A stretch of 40,754 bases of DNA from JAYZBC01 sp036339375 (GTDB lineage: Bacteria; Pseudomonadota; Alphaproteobacteria; MPNO01; UBA2964): NCBI GenBank assembly GCA_036339375.1, contig JAYZBC010000016.1, positions 1-40,754 of the forward strand, given 5' to 3'. Made by a program: the position numbers and the translations under genes. The number at the start of each line of letters is the position of its first letter. Within the stretch, counting starts at the first letter, position 1. This document shows positions 16,246 through 23,670 of this stretch, piece by piece. The notes beneath the pieces were generated by a model. That model was not told the origin of the DNA. It saw only the letters and a list, made by a program, of their open reading frames with translations, and made no database searches.

Positions 16246-17055
16246 TTAACCCAAAAATGAATTAATTTCTTTCATAAATTTTTCTGGTTGTTCGACGTGT
16301 GGAAAATGCCCAGATTTTGAAATGGTTACGAATTGAGAGTTTGGAATTTTTTTTGCGTAAGCTCTTCCATATTTCGTTTTCACTAGGCCGTCATTTTCTC
16401 CCCAAAGCATAAGAGTTTTAGCAGTTATCCGGTTTAACCTATGCTTAAGACTAGGATTATGGAAATAAGGCATCCAACAAAGCCTGGCGATAGTTTCTCT
16501 GTGCCTGGCTAGAAGATAAGCTTGTCTATCCGACATTTCTGTTAAAATACGTGGGTCTTTTTCAGGTTTATAAAACTTAAGATTTTTGACTGTATCAAAG
16601 GGTCGATAATATATATCTTCAATATCTCTATCAAACTTTCCTCCAATTTTAACTCCAAGGGGGCTAACCAAAATTAATTTATTTAAACGAGAACAATTTT
16701 TTGTAGCCATTTCTGCTGCTATCCAACCACCCACCGAAAATCCGATGATACTAACGTCCGCAAGTTTGAAGTGATCTAGGAGATCTAGGTAGAGATAGGA
16801 TATATCATCAATTGAAGTAATTGAGTCTGGCAAAGTCGAACGCCCAAAACCTGGCATTCTTGGTATATATAAACGGAATTTTTTACTTAGTTCTTTTATA
16901 AAAGGTTGCGTTGTTTCGTAATTATCCTCGCTGTGCAAAAGAAGAAGGGGTTTTCCTCGGCCGAGCCGTTGCATCTCAATTTTTGTACTTTGAAGTTTTA
17001 TAAAAAAACGGTCACCAAGGGACTTTTTAAGGTTTCCTTTATTACGAACAGCCAT
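16246..17055 (-). CDS. Alpha/beta hydrolase (Ser-nucleophile paralog)
   Basis: A 269-residue alpha/beta hydrolase with nucleophile Ser107 in GFSVGGW, an Asp in WGENDGLV and a His in SGHFPHVEQP. It has the same length as the hydrolase at 4705-5514 and shares an elbow followed by (W)(I/L)AAE, so the two are paralogs that differ in the nucleophile (Ser here, Cys there). Each stands next to an LLM monooxygenase gene. AAGGAAG precedes the ATG. It is the first gene of the minus-strand run hydrolase - LLM - hydrolase - asparaginase and diverges from the molybdenum hydroxylase gene. The substrate is unknown. Confidence 0.87.
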   Translation of the reverse strand: MAVRNKGNLKKSLGDRFFIKLQSTKIEMQRLGRGKPLLLLHSEDNYETTQPFIKELSKKFRLYIPRMPGFGRSTLPDSITSIDDISYLYLDLLDHFKLADVSIIGFSVGGWIAAEMATKNCSRLNKLILVSPLGVKIGGKFDRDIEDIYYRPFDTVKNLKFYKPEKDPRILTEMSDRQAYLLARHRETIARLCWMPYFHNPSLKHRLNRITAKTLMLWGENDGLVKTKYGRAYAKKIPNSQFVTISKSGHFPHVEQPEKFMKEINSFLG

Positions 17056-17249
17056 TTTACTTCCTTTTTAACTAAAGCTTCTTAATTGGATTAAATTATC
17101 CTTGAGCTTTTTACTATTTATTTTGTCATCATACTAATTGAATACGATTTGGCGAGTACCAATTTGTTGATTTTGAAGTTTACCTGGATCAAGTTCCTGA
17201 AGTTGCAGAAACTACTAATAAAACCGTTTAAATGTAAGAGGCTAGATTT

Positions 17250-19631
17250 ATGTATTTTGGGCAATCACTTCTCCGTCGAGAGGATATCCGTTTTCTAAAA
17301 GGAAAAGGACGTTATACAGATGATTTGAATATTCCTCATACGGCTTATGTCACTTTTGTACGGAGCGACCGTGCACATGCTCGATTGAAATCTTTGTTAC
17401 TTTCAAAAGCCAAAAAAATGCCTGGGGTTTTATCAATTTTGACAGCGAAGGACTGGAAACAAGACTCTATGGGGAAGTTAGTTTGTGTACATCCGATGCC
17501 GTTTAGTGATGGGCGCCCCATGAATGAAAAACTGAGACCATTATTTGTAGAGGACAAAGTTTGTCACGTAGGGGATATTATTGCGTGTGTCATAGCGGAA
17601 AGTAAATTTGAAGCGATGGATGCAGTTGAAGAGGTAAGGATTGAATATGAGGATTTACCTTATGTAACCGAAGTCAAAAATGCCCTTCATGAAAATGCAC
17701 CTGTAATTCATAAGGACATAGGAAGTAATTTGGTTTTTGAAATATTTAGGGGTAATGAGAAAGAAAATCGAAAGGTTTTCGATCAAGCAAGCCACATTAC
17801 AGAGCTAAATTTTAATATAAATCGGGTGGCTGGAAATCCTTTGGAACCTCGTTCCTTTATTGCGCATTATGAAGAAGAAAATGATCACTACACATTGTGG
17901 TGTACTAGCCAAATACCCCATTATTTTCGTCGTTGGCTTTCCAAGTATGTATTGTTTGAAGCTGAAAATCGTATTCAAGTAATTTCGCCAGACGTCGGGG
18001 GTGGTTTTGGATTAAAAATTCATTTAACTGAAGGGGCAATCGTTACATGGGCGTCAAAAAAAGTAGGACGGCCCGTAAAATGGACAGCAACGCGATCAGA
18101 ATCCTTCATTTCAGATACACAGGCTCGTGATCATTACACTAAAGCTCGTATGGCCTTTGATAAGAACGGTAAAATTTTAGGAATGGAGGTGGATACTGTT
18201 GCAGCCCTTGGTGGTTATCTTAGCCAGTTTGCGCCGAGTATTCCTGGTAATTCCTATCCGCAAACGATCACTGGTCTTTATCAAACCCCAGCCTTATTTC
18301 TTCGAGTTCGGGGGGCATATTCCAATACGCTTCCAGTAGATGCCTATCGCGGTTCAGGAAGACCTGAAGCTACTTTTATTAATGAAAGACTCCTTGAAAA
18401 CGGTGCCAGGGAAATGGGTATGGATGTTGTAGAAATTCGTCATAAGAATTTAATTCCTAGCGAATTTTTTCCCTATAAAACTCCTGTTGGAAGGACTTAC
18501 GATTGCGGAGATCCACCAGCCCTATTTGAAAAATTAATGAACATTTCCAATTACAAATTATTGCGTGAAGAACAAAAAAGTCTACGTGAAAAAGGAATTT
18601 TTTTGGGAATTGGAATTGCTTGTTTTCTAGACAAATCTGGAACAGGGTCTAGCCAAAATCTTGCTTCAAAAGGAGGTCTCCATGGTGGATATGAGTGTGC
18701 TGTTGTTCGAGTGCATAGTGATGGAAAAGTAACTGTCTTTTCAGGAAGTCATTCCCACGGTCAGGGTCATGACACAGCCTTTTGCCAGATAGCGGCAGAC
18801 GTTCTCGGTATTTCGATTGATGACATTCGACTTGTTCAAGGCGATACAAATCAAGTTCCTTTTGGAAATGGCACTTGGGGTTCCCGTTCTGCATCAGTTG
18901 GAGGGCCGGCAATAGTTTTAGCGGCACAAAAGGTTTTAAAGAAAGCTAAAGCTTTGGCGGCACATCTTCTTGAATCTGCTGTTGAGGATATGGAATACCA
19001 AATGGGAGTGTTTAGGGTGCGTGGCACGGATAGATCTATTAGATTTTCGGAAATAGCCGATGTTGCTTATCATGGTTCAAATTTGCCAAATGACGGATCG
19101 ATTTCACCGGGCTTAGATGAAACGGTATTTTACGAACCTACTGATACTAATGACCCCGAGGCAATGCATTTAGTTGTTGTAATTGTAGATGGAGATACTG
19201 GTGTGGTTAGTGTGAGGGATTACTTTACTTCCGATGATTGCGGCCGAATTATTAATCCAATGATTGTAGAAGGCCAAATTCACGGTGGTTTAGGGCAAGG
19301 AATTGGACAAGCTATGATGGAACAAATTATTTATGAGAAAGGAAGCAAAGGAACGGGTCAACTTTTAACCGGTTCGTTTCTAGATTATGCCATGCCACGA
19401 GCGAGCGATATGCCTCAAAATATTACTTTAGTTTTTCAGGAAATTCCTTGCCCCAGTAATATTTTAGGGGTTAAAGGAGGAAGTGAAACCGGGACTATTG
19501 GACCTCCTGCTGCAATTGGTAATGCAGTGGTGGATGCGCTTTGGCATTTAGGTGTTGGACATATAGAACTGCCAATAACGGCAGAAAAGGTTTGGCGGGC
19601 ATTACAAAACAAAAACCATCAGGAATTGTAG
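17250..19631 (+). CDS. Molybdenum hydroxylase large subunit (xanthine dehydrogenase/CoxL family), lone subunit
   Basis: The 793-residue molybdopterin-binding large subunit of a CO dehydrogenase/xanthine dehydrogenase-type enzyme, opening FGQSLLRREDIRFLKGKGRYTDD. The active-site loop reads A365-Y-R-G-S-G-R371, i.e. the form II/BMS type and not the AYRCSFR of true Cu-Mo CO dehydrogenase. PDVGGGFGLK and the catalytic Glu746 in GSETGTIG are present. It probably hydroxylates an aldehyde or N-heterocycle. The FAD (CoxM) and 2Fe-2S (CoxS) subunit genes that normally adjoin it are absent from the window. AGAGG lies upstream of the ATG. It is followed 8 bases later by a Rid-family gene. The MoxR-CoxE pair at 8.1-10.2 kb may serve its maturation. 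Confidence 0.92.
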   Translation: MYFGQSLLRREDIRFLKGKGRYTDDLNIPHTAYVTFVRSDRAHARLKSLLLSKAKKMPGVLSILTAKDWKQDSMGKLVCVHPMPFSDGRPMNEKLRPLFVEDKVCHVGDIIACVIAESKFEAMDAVEEVRIEYEDLPYVTEVKNALHENAPVIHKDIGSNLVFEIFRGNEKENRKVFDQASHITELNFNINRVAGNPLEPRSFIAHYEEENDHYTLWCTSQIPHYFRRWLSKYVLFEAENRIQVISPDVGGGFGLKIHLTEGAIVTWASKKVGRPVKWTATRSESFISDTQARDHYTKARMAFDKNGKILGMEVDTVAALGGYLSQFAPSIPGNSYPQTITGLYQTPALFLRVRGAYSNTLPVDAYRGSGRPEATFINERLLENGAREMGMDVVEIRHKNLIPSEFFPYKTPVGRTYDCGDPPALFEKLMNISNYKLLREEQKSLREKGIFLGIGIACFLDKSGTGSSQNLASKGGLHGGYECAVVRVHSDGKVTVFSGSHSHGQGHDTAFCQIAADVLGISIDDIRLVQGDTNQVPFGNGTWGSRSASVGGPAIVLAAQKVLKKAKALAAHLLESAVEDMEYQMGVFRVRGTDRSIRFSEIADVAYHGSNLPNDGSISPGLDETVFYEPTDTNDPEAMHLVVVIVDGDTGVVSVRDYFTSDDCGRIINPMIVEGQIHGGLGQGIGQAMMEQIIYEKGSKGTGQLLTGSFLDYAMPRASDMPQNITLVFQEIPCPSNILGVKGGSETGTIGPPAAIGNAVVDALWHLGVGHIELPITAEKVWRALQNKNHQEL

Positions 19632-19639
19632 GAAAAGAC

Positions 19640-20044
19640 ATGTCATCGAAACGAAAATCCGCTTTTAATCCATCTACTGTGAGTGCCCCGTTAAAACCTT
19701 ATTATTCTAACGCGGTAAGAAGTGAATCAGGGCCATTGCTTTGGATTTCAGGACAAGTAGCTATCGATAAGAATGGCAAGTTGGTTGGTCAAGATGATTT
19801 GAGGGCTCAGGCCACACAGGTCTTAGAAAACATAAAAGCAATTTTAACGGCTAGTGATGCTAATATGGAGGATATTGTAAAGGTAACAGTTTATGTTACA
19901 GATATTAGAGCCTTTAATGATATTACCGATATTCGAAAAAAATACTTTCCAAGTGAAGGACCAGCCAGTGTAATTTGTGAGGTAAGTGCTTTAGCTTGGC
20001 CAGAATTTCTTATTGAAATAGAAGCAGTTGCTGCCCTCTCTTAA
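19640..20044 (+). CDS. Rid/YjgF/UK114-family protein lacking the catalytic Arg
   Basis: A 134-residue Rid-fold protein. Family features are ISGQVAIDKNGKLVG (36-50), the central helix with ATQVLENIKAIL, VKVTVYVTDI and the C-terminal EIEAVAALS. At the position of the conserved Arg (RidA P-A-R-S) it reads P-A-S110-V, so it lacks the residue needed for 2-aminoacrylate deamination and belongs to one of the Arg-less Rid groups, often found in catabolic operons (compare 2-aminomuconate deaminases and RutC). The ATG at 19640 has GGA 7 bases upstream and follows the molybdenum hydroxylase stop by 8 bases; longer in-frame versions overlap that gene. It probably deaminates or hydrolyses an enamine/imine intermediate. 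Confidence 0.88.
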   Translation: MSSKRKSAFNPSTVSAPLKPYYSNAVRSESGPLLWISGQVAIDKNGKLVGQDDLRAQATQVLENIKAILTASDANMEDIVKVTVYVTDIRAFNDITDIRKKYFPSEGPASVICEVSALAWPEFLIEIEAVAALS

Positions 20045-20144
20045 TAAAATAAATTAAGAATAATTTTGAAAAACGTGAATTTAAAATTTTGTTTTAGTCA
20101 ATCCAAATACTTTCTGGGTTTTTATATTTTTACTAGGGATATCC

Positions 20145-20564
20145 ATGGATAAGCCGATTTTTGGGCATTGTTTGTGTGGAAATATTCTTTTTCAGTGTTC
20201 TCAGCCACCAATCATGTCAGGTCACTGTCATTGTCGGGATTGCCAACGATGGAGCGGTTCCCCCTTTGCTGCATTAGTTATTTTTAAAAAACTCAGTGTA
20301 AAGATTTTAAGGGACAGCTTTCAAACCTTTGTCCACCAAGGAGGAAGTCGTAAATCTGTATTTCGTAAATTCTGTGTTGGATGCGGTTCCTCAGTTTTTA
20401 CCGAATATGAGGTGACACCAGAATTAATCGCCATTATGGGAGGAACACTAAATGATTATGATTTGTTTCCCCCGGAATGGGAAATTTATGTAAGGAGTAA
20501 ACAAGCTTGGATTGAATTATCCCCTCAATTAAAATCTTTCAACGACGGGTTTAAAAGGAGTTGA
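20145..20564 (+). CDS. GFA/CENP-V-domain zinc protein
   Basis: A 139-residue protein of the glutathione-dependent formaldehyde-activating-like (GFA/Mss4-fold) family. All seven expected cysteines are present: Cys9, Cys11 (HCLCG), Cys28, Cys30, Cys33 (CHCRDC) and Cys77, Cys80 (CVGCG), forming one structural and one functional zinc site. Motif CQRWSGSPFAA is typical. Most members have no proven reaction, and the glutathione-formaldehyde activity is established for very few. GGGA precedes the ATG. It lies 100 bases after the Rid gene and 9 bases before the alpha/beta hydrolase gene, so it probably belongs with the latter. Confidence 0.9.
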   Translation: MDKPIFGHCLCGNILFQCSQPPIMSGHCHCRDCQRWSGSPFAALVIFKKLSVKILRDSFQTFVHQGGSRKSVFRKFCVGCGSSVFTEYEVTPELIAIMGGTLNDYDLFPPEWEIYVRSKQAWIELSPQLKSFNDGFKRS

Positions 20565-20573
20565 GGAAAACGT

Positions 20574-21365
20574 ATGCCCTATAGTATTCGAAGTGGAGTT
20601 CGTATTTATTATGAGGTCATTGGAACAGGCCCCCCCTTGCTGATGCTTCACGCTAATCCTTGTGACCATCGGATGTGGATGTATCAAATTTCCCATTTTT
20701 CCAGATATTTTAAAGTGATTGCGACAGATATGCGTGGCTATGGGCGTAGTGACAAACCGCAAAAGCAGTATCCTTTTTGTGATTTAATCAGGGACATAAT
20801 AGGCGTATGCCAACAGGAAAATGTTTCCAGAGGAATATTAATGGGCGCGAGCATGGGTTCAAAAATTGGGTTCCAGGTTGGCATAGAACATCCGAATTTA
20901 TTTCAGGCCCAAATTCATGTTGGCGGAAATTCTTTCCGAGGAAGTAGTTATGACGCAAGAATAATTGGTTATGAAAAGGAACATTTGCCCAGTTACCGTA
21001 AAATGCATTTAAAAGAATTATTCGCCCCCGGGTTTGTTGACACAAAAAGGGGACGCTATCTTAGTAAGGTTATACTCGAAGATTCAGGTCTGTTATCCGG
21101 CAAGGCTATTAGTTCACTTTTTCATACTTTCGATAAAATTGAACTTTCCCGTGAAGTATCCCAGATAAAAGTACCTGTTCTTATTGTAAACGGAGAGTAC
21201 GACAACTCTCTTGAGGGTGGAAAAGAAACTGCTAATTTAATTAAATCTTCCAAACATGAAACAATCCTAGGAACAGGACACTTGTGTAATTTAGAAGACC
21301 CTTCTGCTTTTGATTTAATAGTAGAGGGGTTTTTGCATGACCATAATTTGTTTCCACCTTTATAA
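20574..21365 (+). CDS. Alpha/beta hydrolase
   Basis: A 263-residue alpha/beta hydrolase: HANP oxyanion region (26-29), DMRGYGRSD (52-60), nucleophile Ser93 in GASMGS, Asp in NGEYDNS and His in GTGHLCN. It resembles 3-oxoadipate enol-lactonase/haloperoxidase-like enzymes, but no specific substrate can be assigned. A GAGGA Shine-Dalgarno stands 6-8 bases before the ATG, and the gene starts 9 bases after the GFA-family gene. It is the fourth alpha/beta hydrolase in 17 kb, and not a close copy of the others. The tRNA-Asn gene and its terminator follow on the opposite strand. Confidence 0.87.
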   Translation: MPYSIRSGVRIYYEVIGTGPPLLMLHANPCDHRMWMYQISHFSRYFKVIATDMRGYGRSDKPQKQYPFCDLIRDIIGVCQQENVSRGILMGASMGSKIGFQVGIEHPNLFQAQIHVGGNSFRGSSYDARIIGYEKEHLPSYRKMHLKELFAPGFVDTKRGRYLSKVILEDSGLLSGKAISSLFHTFDKIELSREVSQIKVPVLIVNGEYDNSLEGGKETANLIKSSKHETILGTGHLCNLEDPSAFDLIVEGFLHDHNLFPPL

Positions 21366-21488
21366 AATTAAGTGGCAGGTTCAGCGGACTAGCTTGGTAT
21401 AAAACTATGCTAGATTCTAAGTGACAACTTTTACTGTGTATGTGTTGGAAAATAAGGTTATTTAACAGTCTCAACCAAAAAAGAAATC

Positions 21489-21519
21489 GATAGGCCGTCT
21501 TTTTTTAAGACGGCCTATC
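21489..21519 (-). terminator. Rho-independent terminator of tRNA-Asn
   Basis: A perfect 13-bp stem (21489-21501 pairing with 21507-21519) with a 5-base loop. Reading the minus strand, it begins 6 bases after the CCA end of tRNA-Asn and is followed by a T-rich tail (GATTTCTTTTTT). Confidence 0.8.
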
Positions 21520-21525
21520 TTAAAT

Positions 21526-21601
21526 TGGCTCCCCGGGCCGGACTCGAACCAGCGACAAGGCGGTTAACAGCCGCCTGCTCTACCAACTGAGCTACCGGGG
21601 A
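21526..21601 (-). tRNA. tRNA-Asn (anticodon GTT)
   Basis: A 76-nt cloverleaf with CCA encoded. The acceptor stem TCCCCGG pairs with CCGGGGA, the discriminator is G, the D arm is GCTCAGTTGGTAGAGC, the anticodon stem GGCGG/CCGCC has loop CTGTTAA giving anticodon GTT, and the T loop is TTCGAGT. It reads AAC/AAT codons. It lies between the fourth alpha/beta hydrolase and the rhodanese gene, with its own promoter and terminator. Confidence 0.97.
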
Positions 21602-21639
21602 TTAAGTCTTTTTTACTTCATAACACAATTGAATGGAGG

Positions 21640-21669
21640 TATATAGCAAAGCGAGGACTTTAAAGCCAA
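21640..21669 (-). promoter_or_regulatory. Promoter of tRNA-Asn
   Basis: On the minus strand TTGGCT (21669-21664), an 18-base spacer ending in TGC, and TATATA (21645-21640), i.e. an extended -10. Transcription would start about 30 bases upstream of the mature tRNA. Prediction by eye. Confidence 0.5.
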
Positions 21670-21698
21670 CCCATTACTTTACAAAAACTGATGTAAAA

Positions 21699-21726
21699 TT
21701 GCTTATTCATTTATTATTTGTAAAAT
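21699..21726 (+). promoter_or_regulatory. Candidate promoter for the rhodanese-decarboxylase operon
   Basis: TTGCTT, a 16-base spacer and TAAAAT (5 of 6 consensus), about 70 bases upstream of the rhodanese start. The -35 is weak. Confidence 0.3.
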
Positions 21727-21795
21727 TGATATAAAAATAAAAAAATAGGAAGATTTCGTTCAAACCTTTGGACAAAAATGGAAAAGCGGGGAACT

Positions 21796-22188
21796 ATGGC
21801 AAAGGGATATAAAGAGCTCCTTAATGAAGCGCGGTCGGAGATACAAAACCTTTCAGCAAAGGATGCTATCGACCTTTTACAAAACGGGGGTGCAGTGTTT
21901 GTGGACATTAGAGATATTAGGGAGTTGCACCGAGAAGGATTAATTCCTGATTCCTACCACGCTCCGAGAGGAATGCTTGAATTTTGGATAGACCCTGAAA
22001 GCCCTTATCATAAAAATATCTTCACCTCCGGAAAACGGCTTGTTTTTTATTGTGCCTCAGGCTGGCGATCAGCATTGGCAACAAAGACTGTGCAGGACAT
22101 GGGTTTAAAAAATGTTTGCCACATTGACGGTGGGTTTTCGGCCTGGCGTAATGAAGGCGGCCAGGTAGAAAAAAAAGAAAAACCTTAA
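21796..22188 (+). CDS. Single-domain rhodanese
   Basis: A 130-residue single rhodanese domain with catalytic Cys86 in the loop CASGWRS (86-92). VDIRDIRE (36-43) and the C-terminal HIDGGFSAWRNEGG are typical. The loop is the size that accepts sulfur transfer rather than phosphatase chemistry. The ATG at 21796 is preceded by GGGGAAC and matches the family start; an ATG six codons earlier is possible. No signal peptide is visible, so it is cytoplasmic. It precedes the two TPP-decarboxylase subunit genes on the same strand by 74 bases, and may handle sulfur released in the same route, though single rhodaneses are common and promiscuous. Confidence 0.9.
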   Translation: MAKGYKELLNEARSEIQNLSAKDAIDLLQNGGAVFVDIRDIRELHREGLIPDSYHAPRGMLEFWIDPESPYHKNIFTSGKRLVFYCASGWRSALATKTVQDMGLKNVCHIDGGFSAWRNEGGQVEKKEKP

Positions 22189-22262
22189 ATGGTTTCTAGA
22201 AGTTTGACTTGCAGTAAACCCGGTGATTATTTTATCCATCAATTGAGGACGGAGAGATTAAA

Positions 22263-22826
22263 TTGGAAAACAACTTAGCCGCGTCTGAGCGTTCTGCAAC
22301 TCGCGCCAGTGAAACGGGTTATTCAGCCGAGGTGTCTGAAGAAATTACCAATATCTGTGCCGAAGCAGGGATAAGCTTAGTGGCTAGTTTGCCAGATGAT
22401 TGGATAGCACAGACAATTGCGAAATTTGAACAGGATAACCGGTTTAACCATGTTCCAGTAAATCGAGAGGAATCTGCATTAGGTCTTTGTTCCGGTGCTT
22501 TTTTTAGCGGAACGGGTTCCTTGGCTTTAATGGGCGCCTCAGGATTAATGACCCTTATTTATGCTATTACAAAGATAAATTACACTTATGAAATCCCAAT
22601 TTTTATAATGATCACGCAAAGGGGAACATTCGACGATGGAGCTAAGTTCCATGTTTCGAATGGACTTTACCTAAATGCCGTTTTGGATTCTATAGATTTG
22701 CCGCATACGATCATTGAGAATAGAGAACAATTGCCGATGATAGGAGAAGCCTACCAGCACTCTCGGAAGATTAGCAGGCCAACTGTTGCAATTCTTCCCA
22801 AAAAACTTCTCCAGGGGAGGGTCTAA
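22263..22826 (+). CDS. comD: TPP enzyme alpha (PYR-domain) subunit, sulfopyruvate decarboxylase-like
   Basis: A 187-residue stand-alone PYR domain of a thiamine diphosphate decarboxylase. The cofactor-activating Glu is in VNREESALGL (Glu69-Glu70), and the TQRGTFDDG segment and C-terminal RPTVAILPKK are typical. Split two-gene enzymes of this layout are sulfopyruvate decarboxylases (ComD/ComE, sulfopyruvate to sulfoacetaldehyde) or phosphonopyruvate decarboxylase-like proteins; substrate is inferred from the layout only. The start is TTG with a strong GAGGACGGAGA site upstream; no ATG gives a complete domain. The beta subunit gene begins one base after the stop. Neither a taurine nor a sulfoacetaldehyde acetyltransferase gene is visible here. 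Confidence 0.8.
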   Translation: MENNLAASERSATRASETGYSAEVSEEITNICAEAGISLVASLPDDWIAQTIAKFEQDNRFNHVPVNREESALGLCSGAFFSGTGSLALMGASGLMTLIYAITKINYTYEIPIFIMITQRGTFDDGAKFHVSNGLYLNAVLDSIDLPHTIIENREQLPMIGEAYQHSRKISRPTVAILPKKLLQGRV

Positions 22827-22827
22827 C

Positions 22828-23433
22828 ATGAAGTATGATGAATGTTTGACGTATATCGCAGGTCGGTGGACTGATGAACTAGTTGTAACTTCGGCGGGAA
22901 CGACCTCCGAAATTTGGCATTCAGCAACAGGGGATACAGAAAGAGTATTTTATCTGGAAGCGTCTATGAGCCTCTCTTCTGTTTTTGCTTGCGGTATAGC
23001 TCAAGGGGTGCCAGAGAAGCCTGTATGGGTCTTTAGTGGTGATGGAGCCTTTTGTATGAACCCAGGAATGTTGCAGGTGGAGCGTCAAATGAATTTACCC
23101 AACCTCAAACATTTTATGATATCTAACAGAGTTTACGGTTCTACATCGAACGTACCTCTTCCGGGACGATCTGATAATGATTATGCGGCAATTGCGAAGG
23201 GGTTTGGAGTTGAACGTGTTTACTCTTTTGGTTCAATGAACGAATTTCAAGCCCGGTTTGAAGAAGCTGTTCTTGAAGAGGGGCATACATTTATCCACTT
23301 GGAAGTAGACCCAATGGATTACAGAGGGGCGTCGCCGCCTATGGATGGTCCGGAAGTCAAGTTTAGATTCGGCCGATACATAGAAAAAGTCACCGGGAAA
23401 AAAATTTTTACTGCGCCTCTAGAAGAAGATTAA
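22828..23433 (+). CDS. comE: TPP enzyme beta (PP-domain) subunit, sulfopyruvate decarboxylase-like
   Basis: A 201-residue stand-alone PP domain with the thiamine diphosphate motif GDG (71-73) ending at Asn100 (ISNRVYGST), which binds the Mg-diphosphate. It pairs with the alpha subunit encoded one base upstream; the active site forms at their interface. The ATG at 22828 has GGGGAGGG 6 bases upstream; a longer in-frame reading would overlap the alpha gene. Sulfopyruvate decarboxylase is the closest layout match, giving sulfoacetaldehyde and CO2 in the cytoplasm, but aromatic or phosphonopyruvate decarboxylases cannot be excluded. A terminator-like hairpin follows 16 bases after the stop, so the rhodanese-alpha-beta group ends here. 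Confidence 0.8.
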   Translation: MKYDECLTYIAGRWTDELVVTSAGTTSEIWHSATGDTERVFYLEASMSLSSVFACGIAQGVPEKPVWVFSGDGAFCMNPGMLQVERQMNLPNLKHFMISNRVYGSTSNVPLPGRSDNDYAAIAKGFGVERVYSFGSMNEFQARFEEAVLEEGHTFIHLEVDPMDYRGASPPMDGPEVKFRFGRYIEKVTGKKIFTAPLEED

Positions 23434-23449
23434 TTATTAATAAAAAGGG

Positions 23450-23485
23450 AAATGTAATTGATTTTGCTTTTTATTACATTTTTCC
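23450..23485 (+). terminator. Probable rho-independent terminator after comE-like gene
   Basis: Stem AAATGTAAT (23450-23458) / ATTACATTT (23473-23481), 14-base loop, followed by T-rich DNA. It begins 16 bases after the beta subunit stop codon. The stem is AT-rich, so strength is uncertain. Confidence 0.5.
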
Positions 23486-23498
23486 AATCTTTTATGTT

Positions 23499-23517
23499 GT
23501 TTTAACCATGTTAAAAC
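23499..23517. promoter_or_regulatory. Dyad GTTTTAACcatGTTAAAAC, possible operator
   Basis: Two perfect 8-bp half-sites separated by 3 bases, in the space upstream of the M20 hydrolase-pyrC-pyrE run and 65 bases before its candidate promoter. It could be a repressor or activator site, or a short hairpin. Confidence 0.35.
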
Positions 23518-23581
23518 GTAAGAAATTAAAAGTTTAGGATTTAATTTTTCAATACAAACCTTTGACAAATTAGTGCGGTAT

Positions 23582-23611
23582 TTGTAAATGGTGGCGCAAT
23601 AACCGTATAAA
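23582..23611 (+). promoter_or_regulatory. Candidate promoter for the M20 hydrolase-pyrC-pyrE run
   Basis: TTGTAA, an 18-base spacer and TATAAA (5 of 6), about 60 bases upstream of the start codon. A TTGACA at 23562-23567 lies nearby but has no good -10 at the right distance. Confidence 0.4.
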
Positions 23612-23670
23612 ATAATCGTTTACAACTCAAAACCGATTTTTATTTTAAAATGGTTAAGAGGGAGACTGTG

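Noticed and set aside
17250..19631. Aerobic CO dehydrogenase large subunit (coxL form I)
   Set aside because: The active loop is AYRGSGR instead of AYRCSFR with the Cu-binding Cys, and coxM/coxS are missing.
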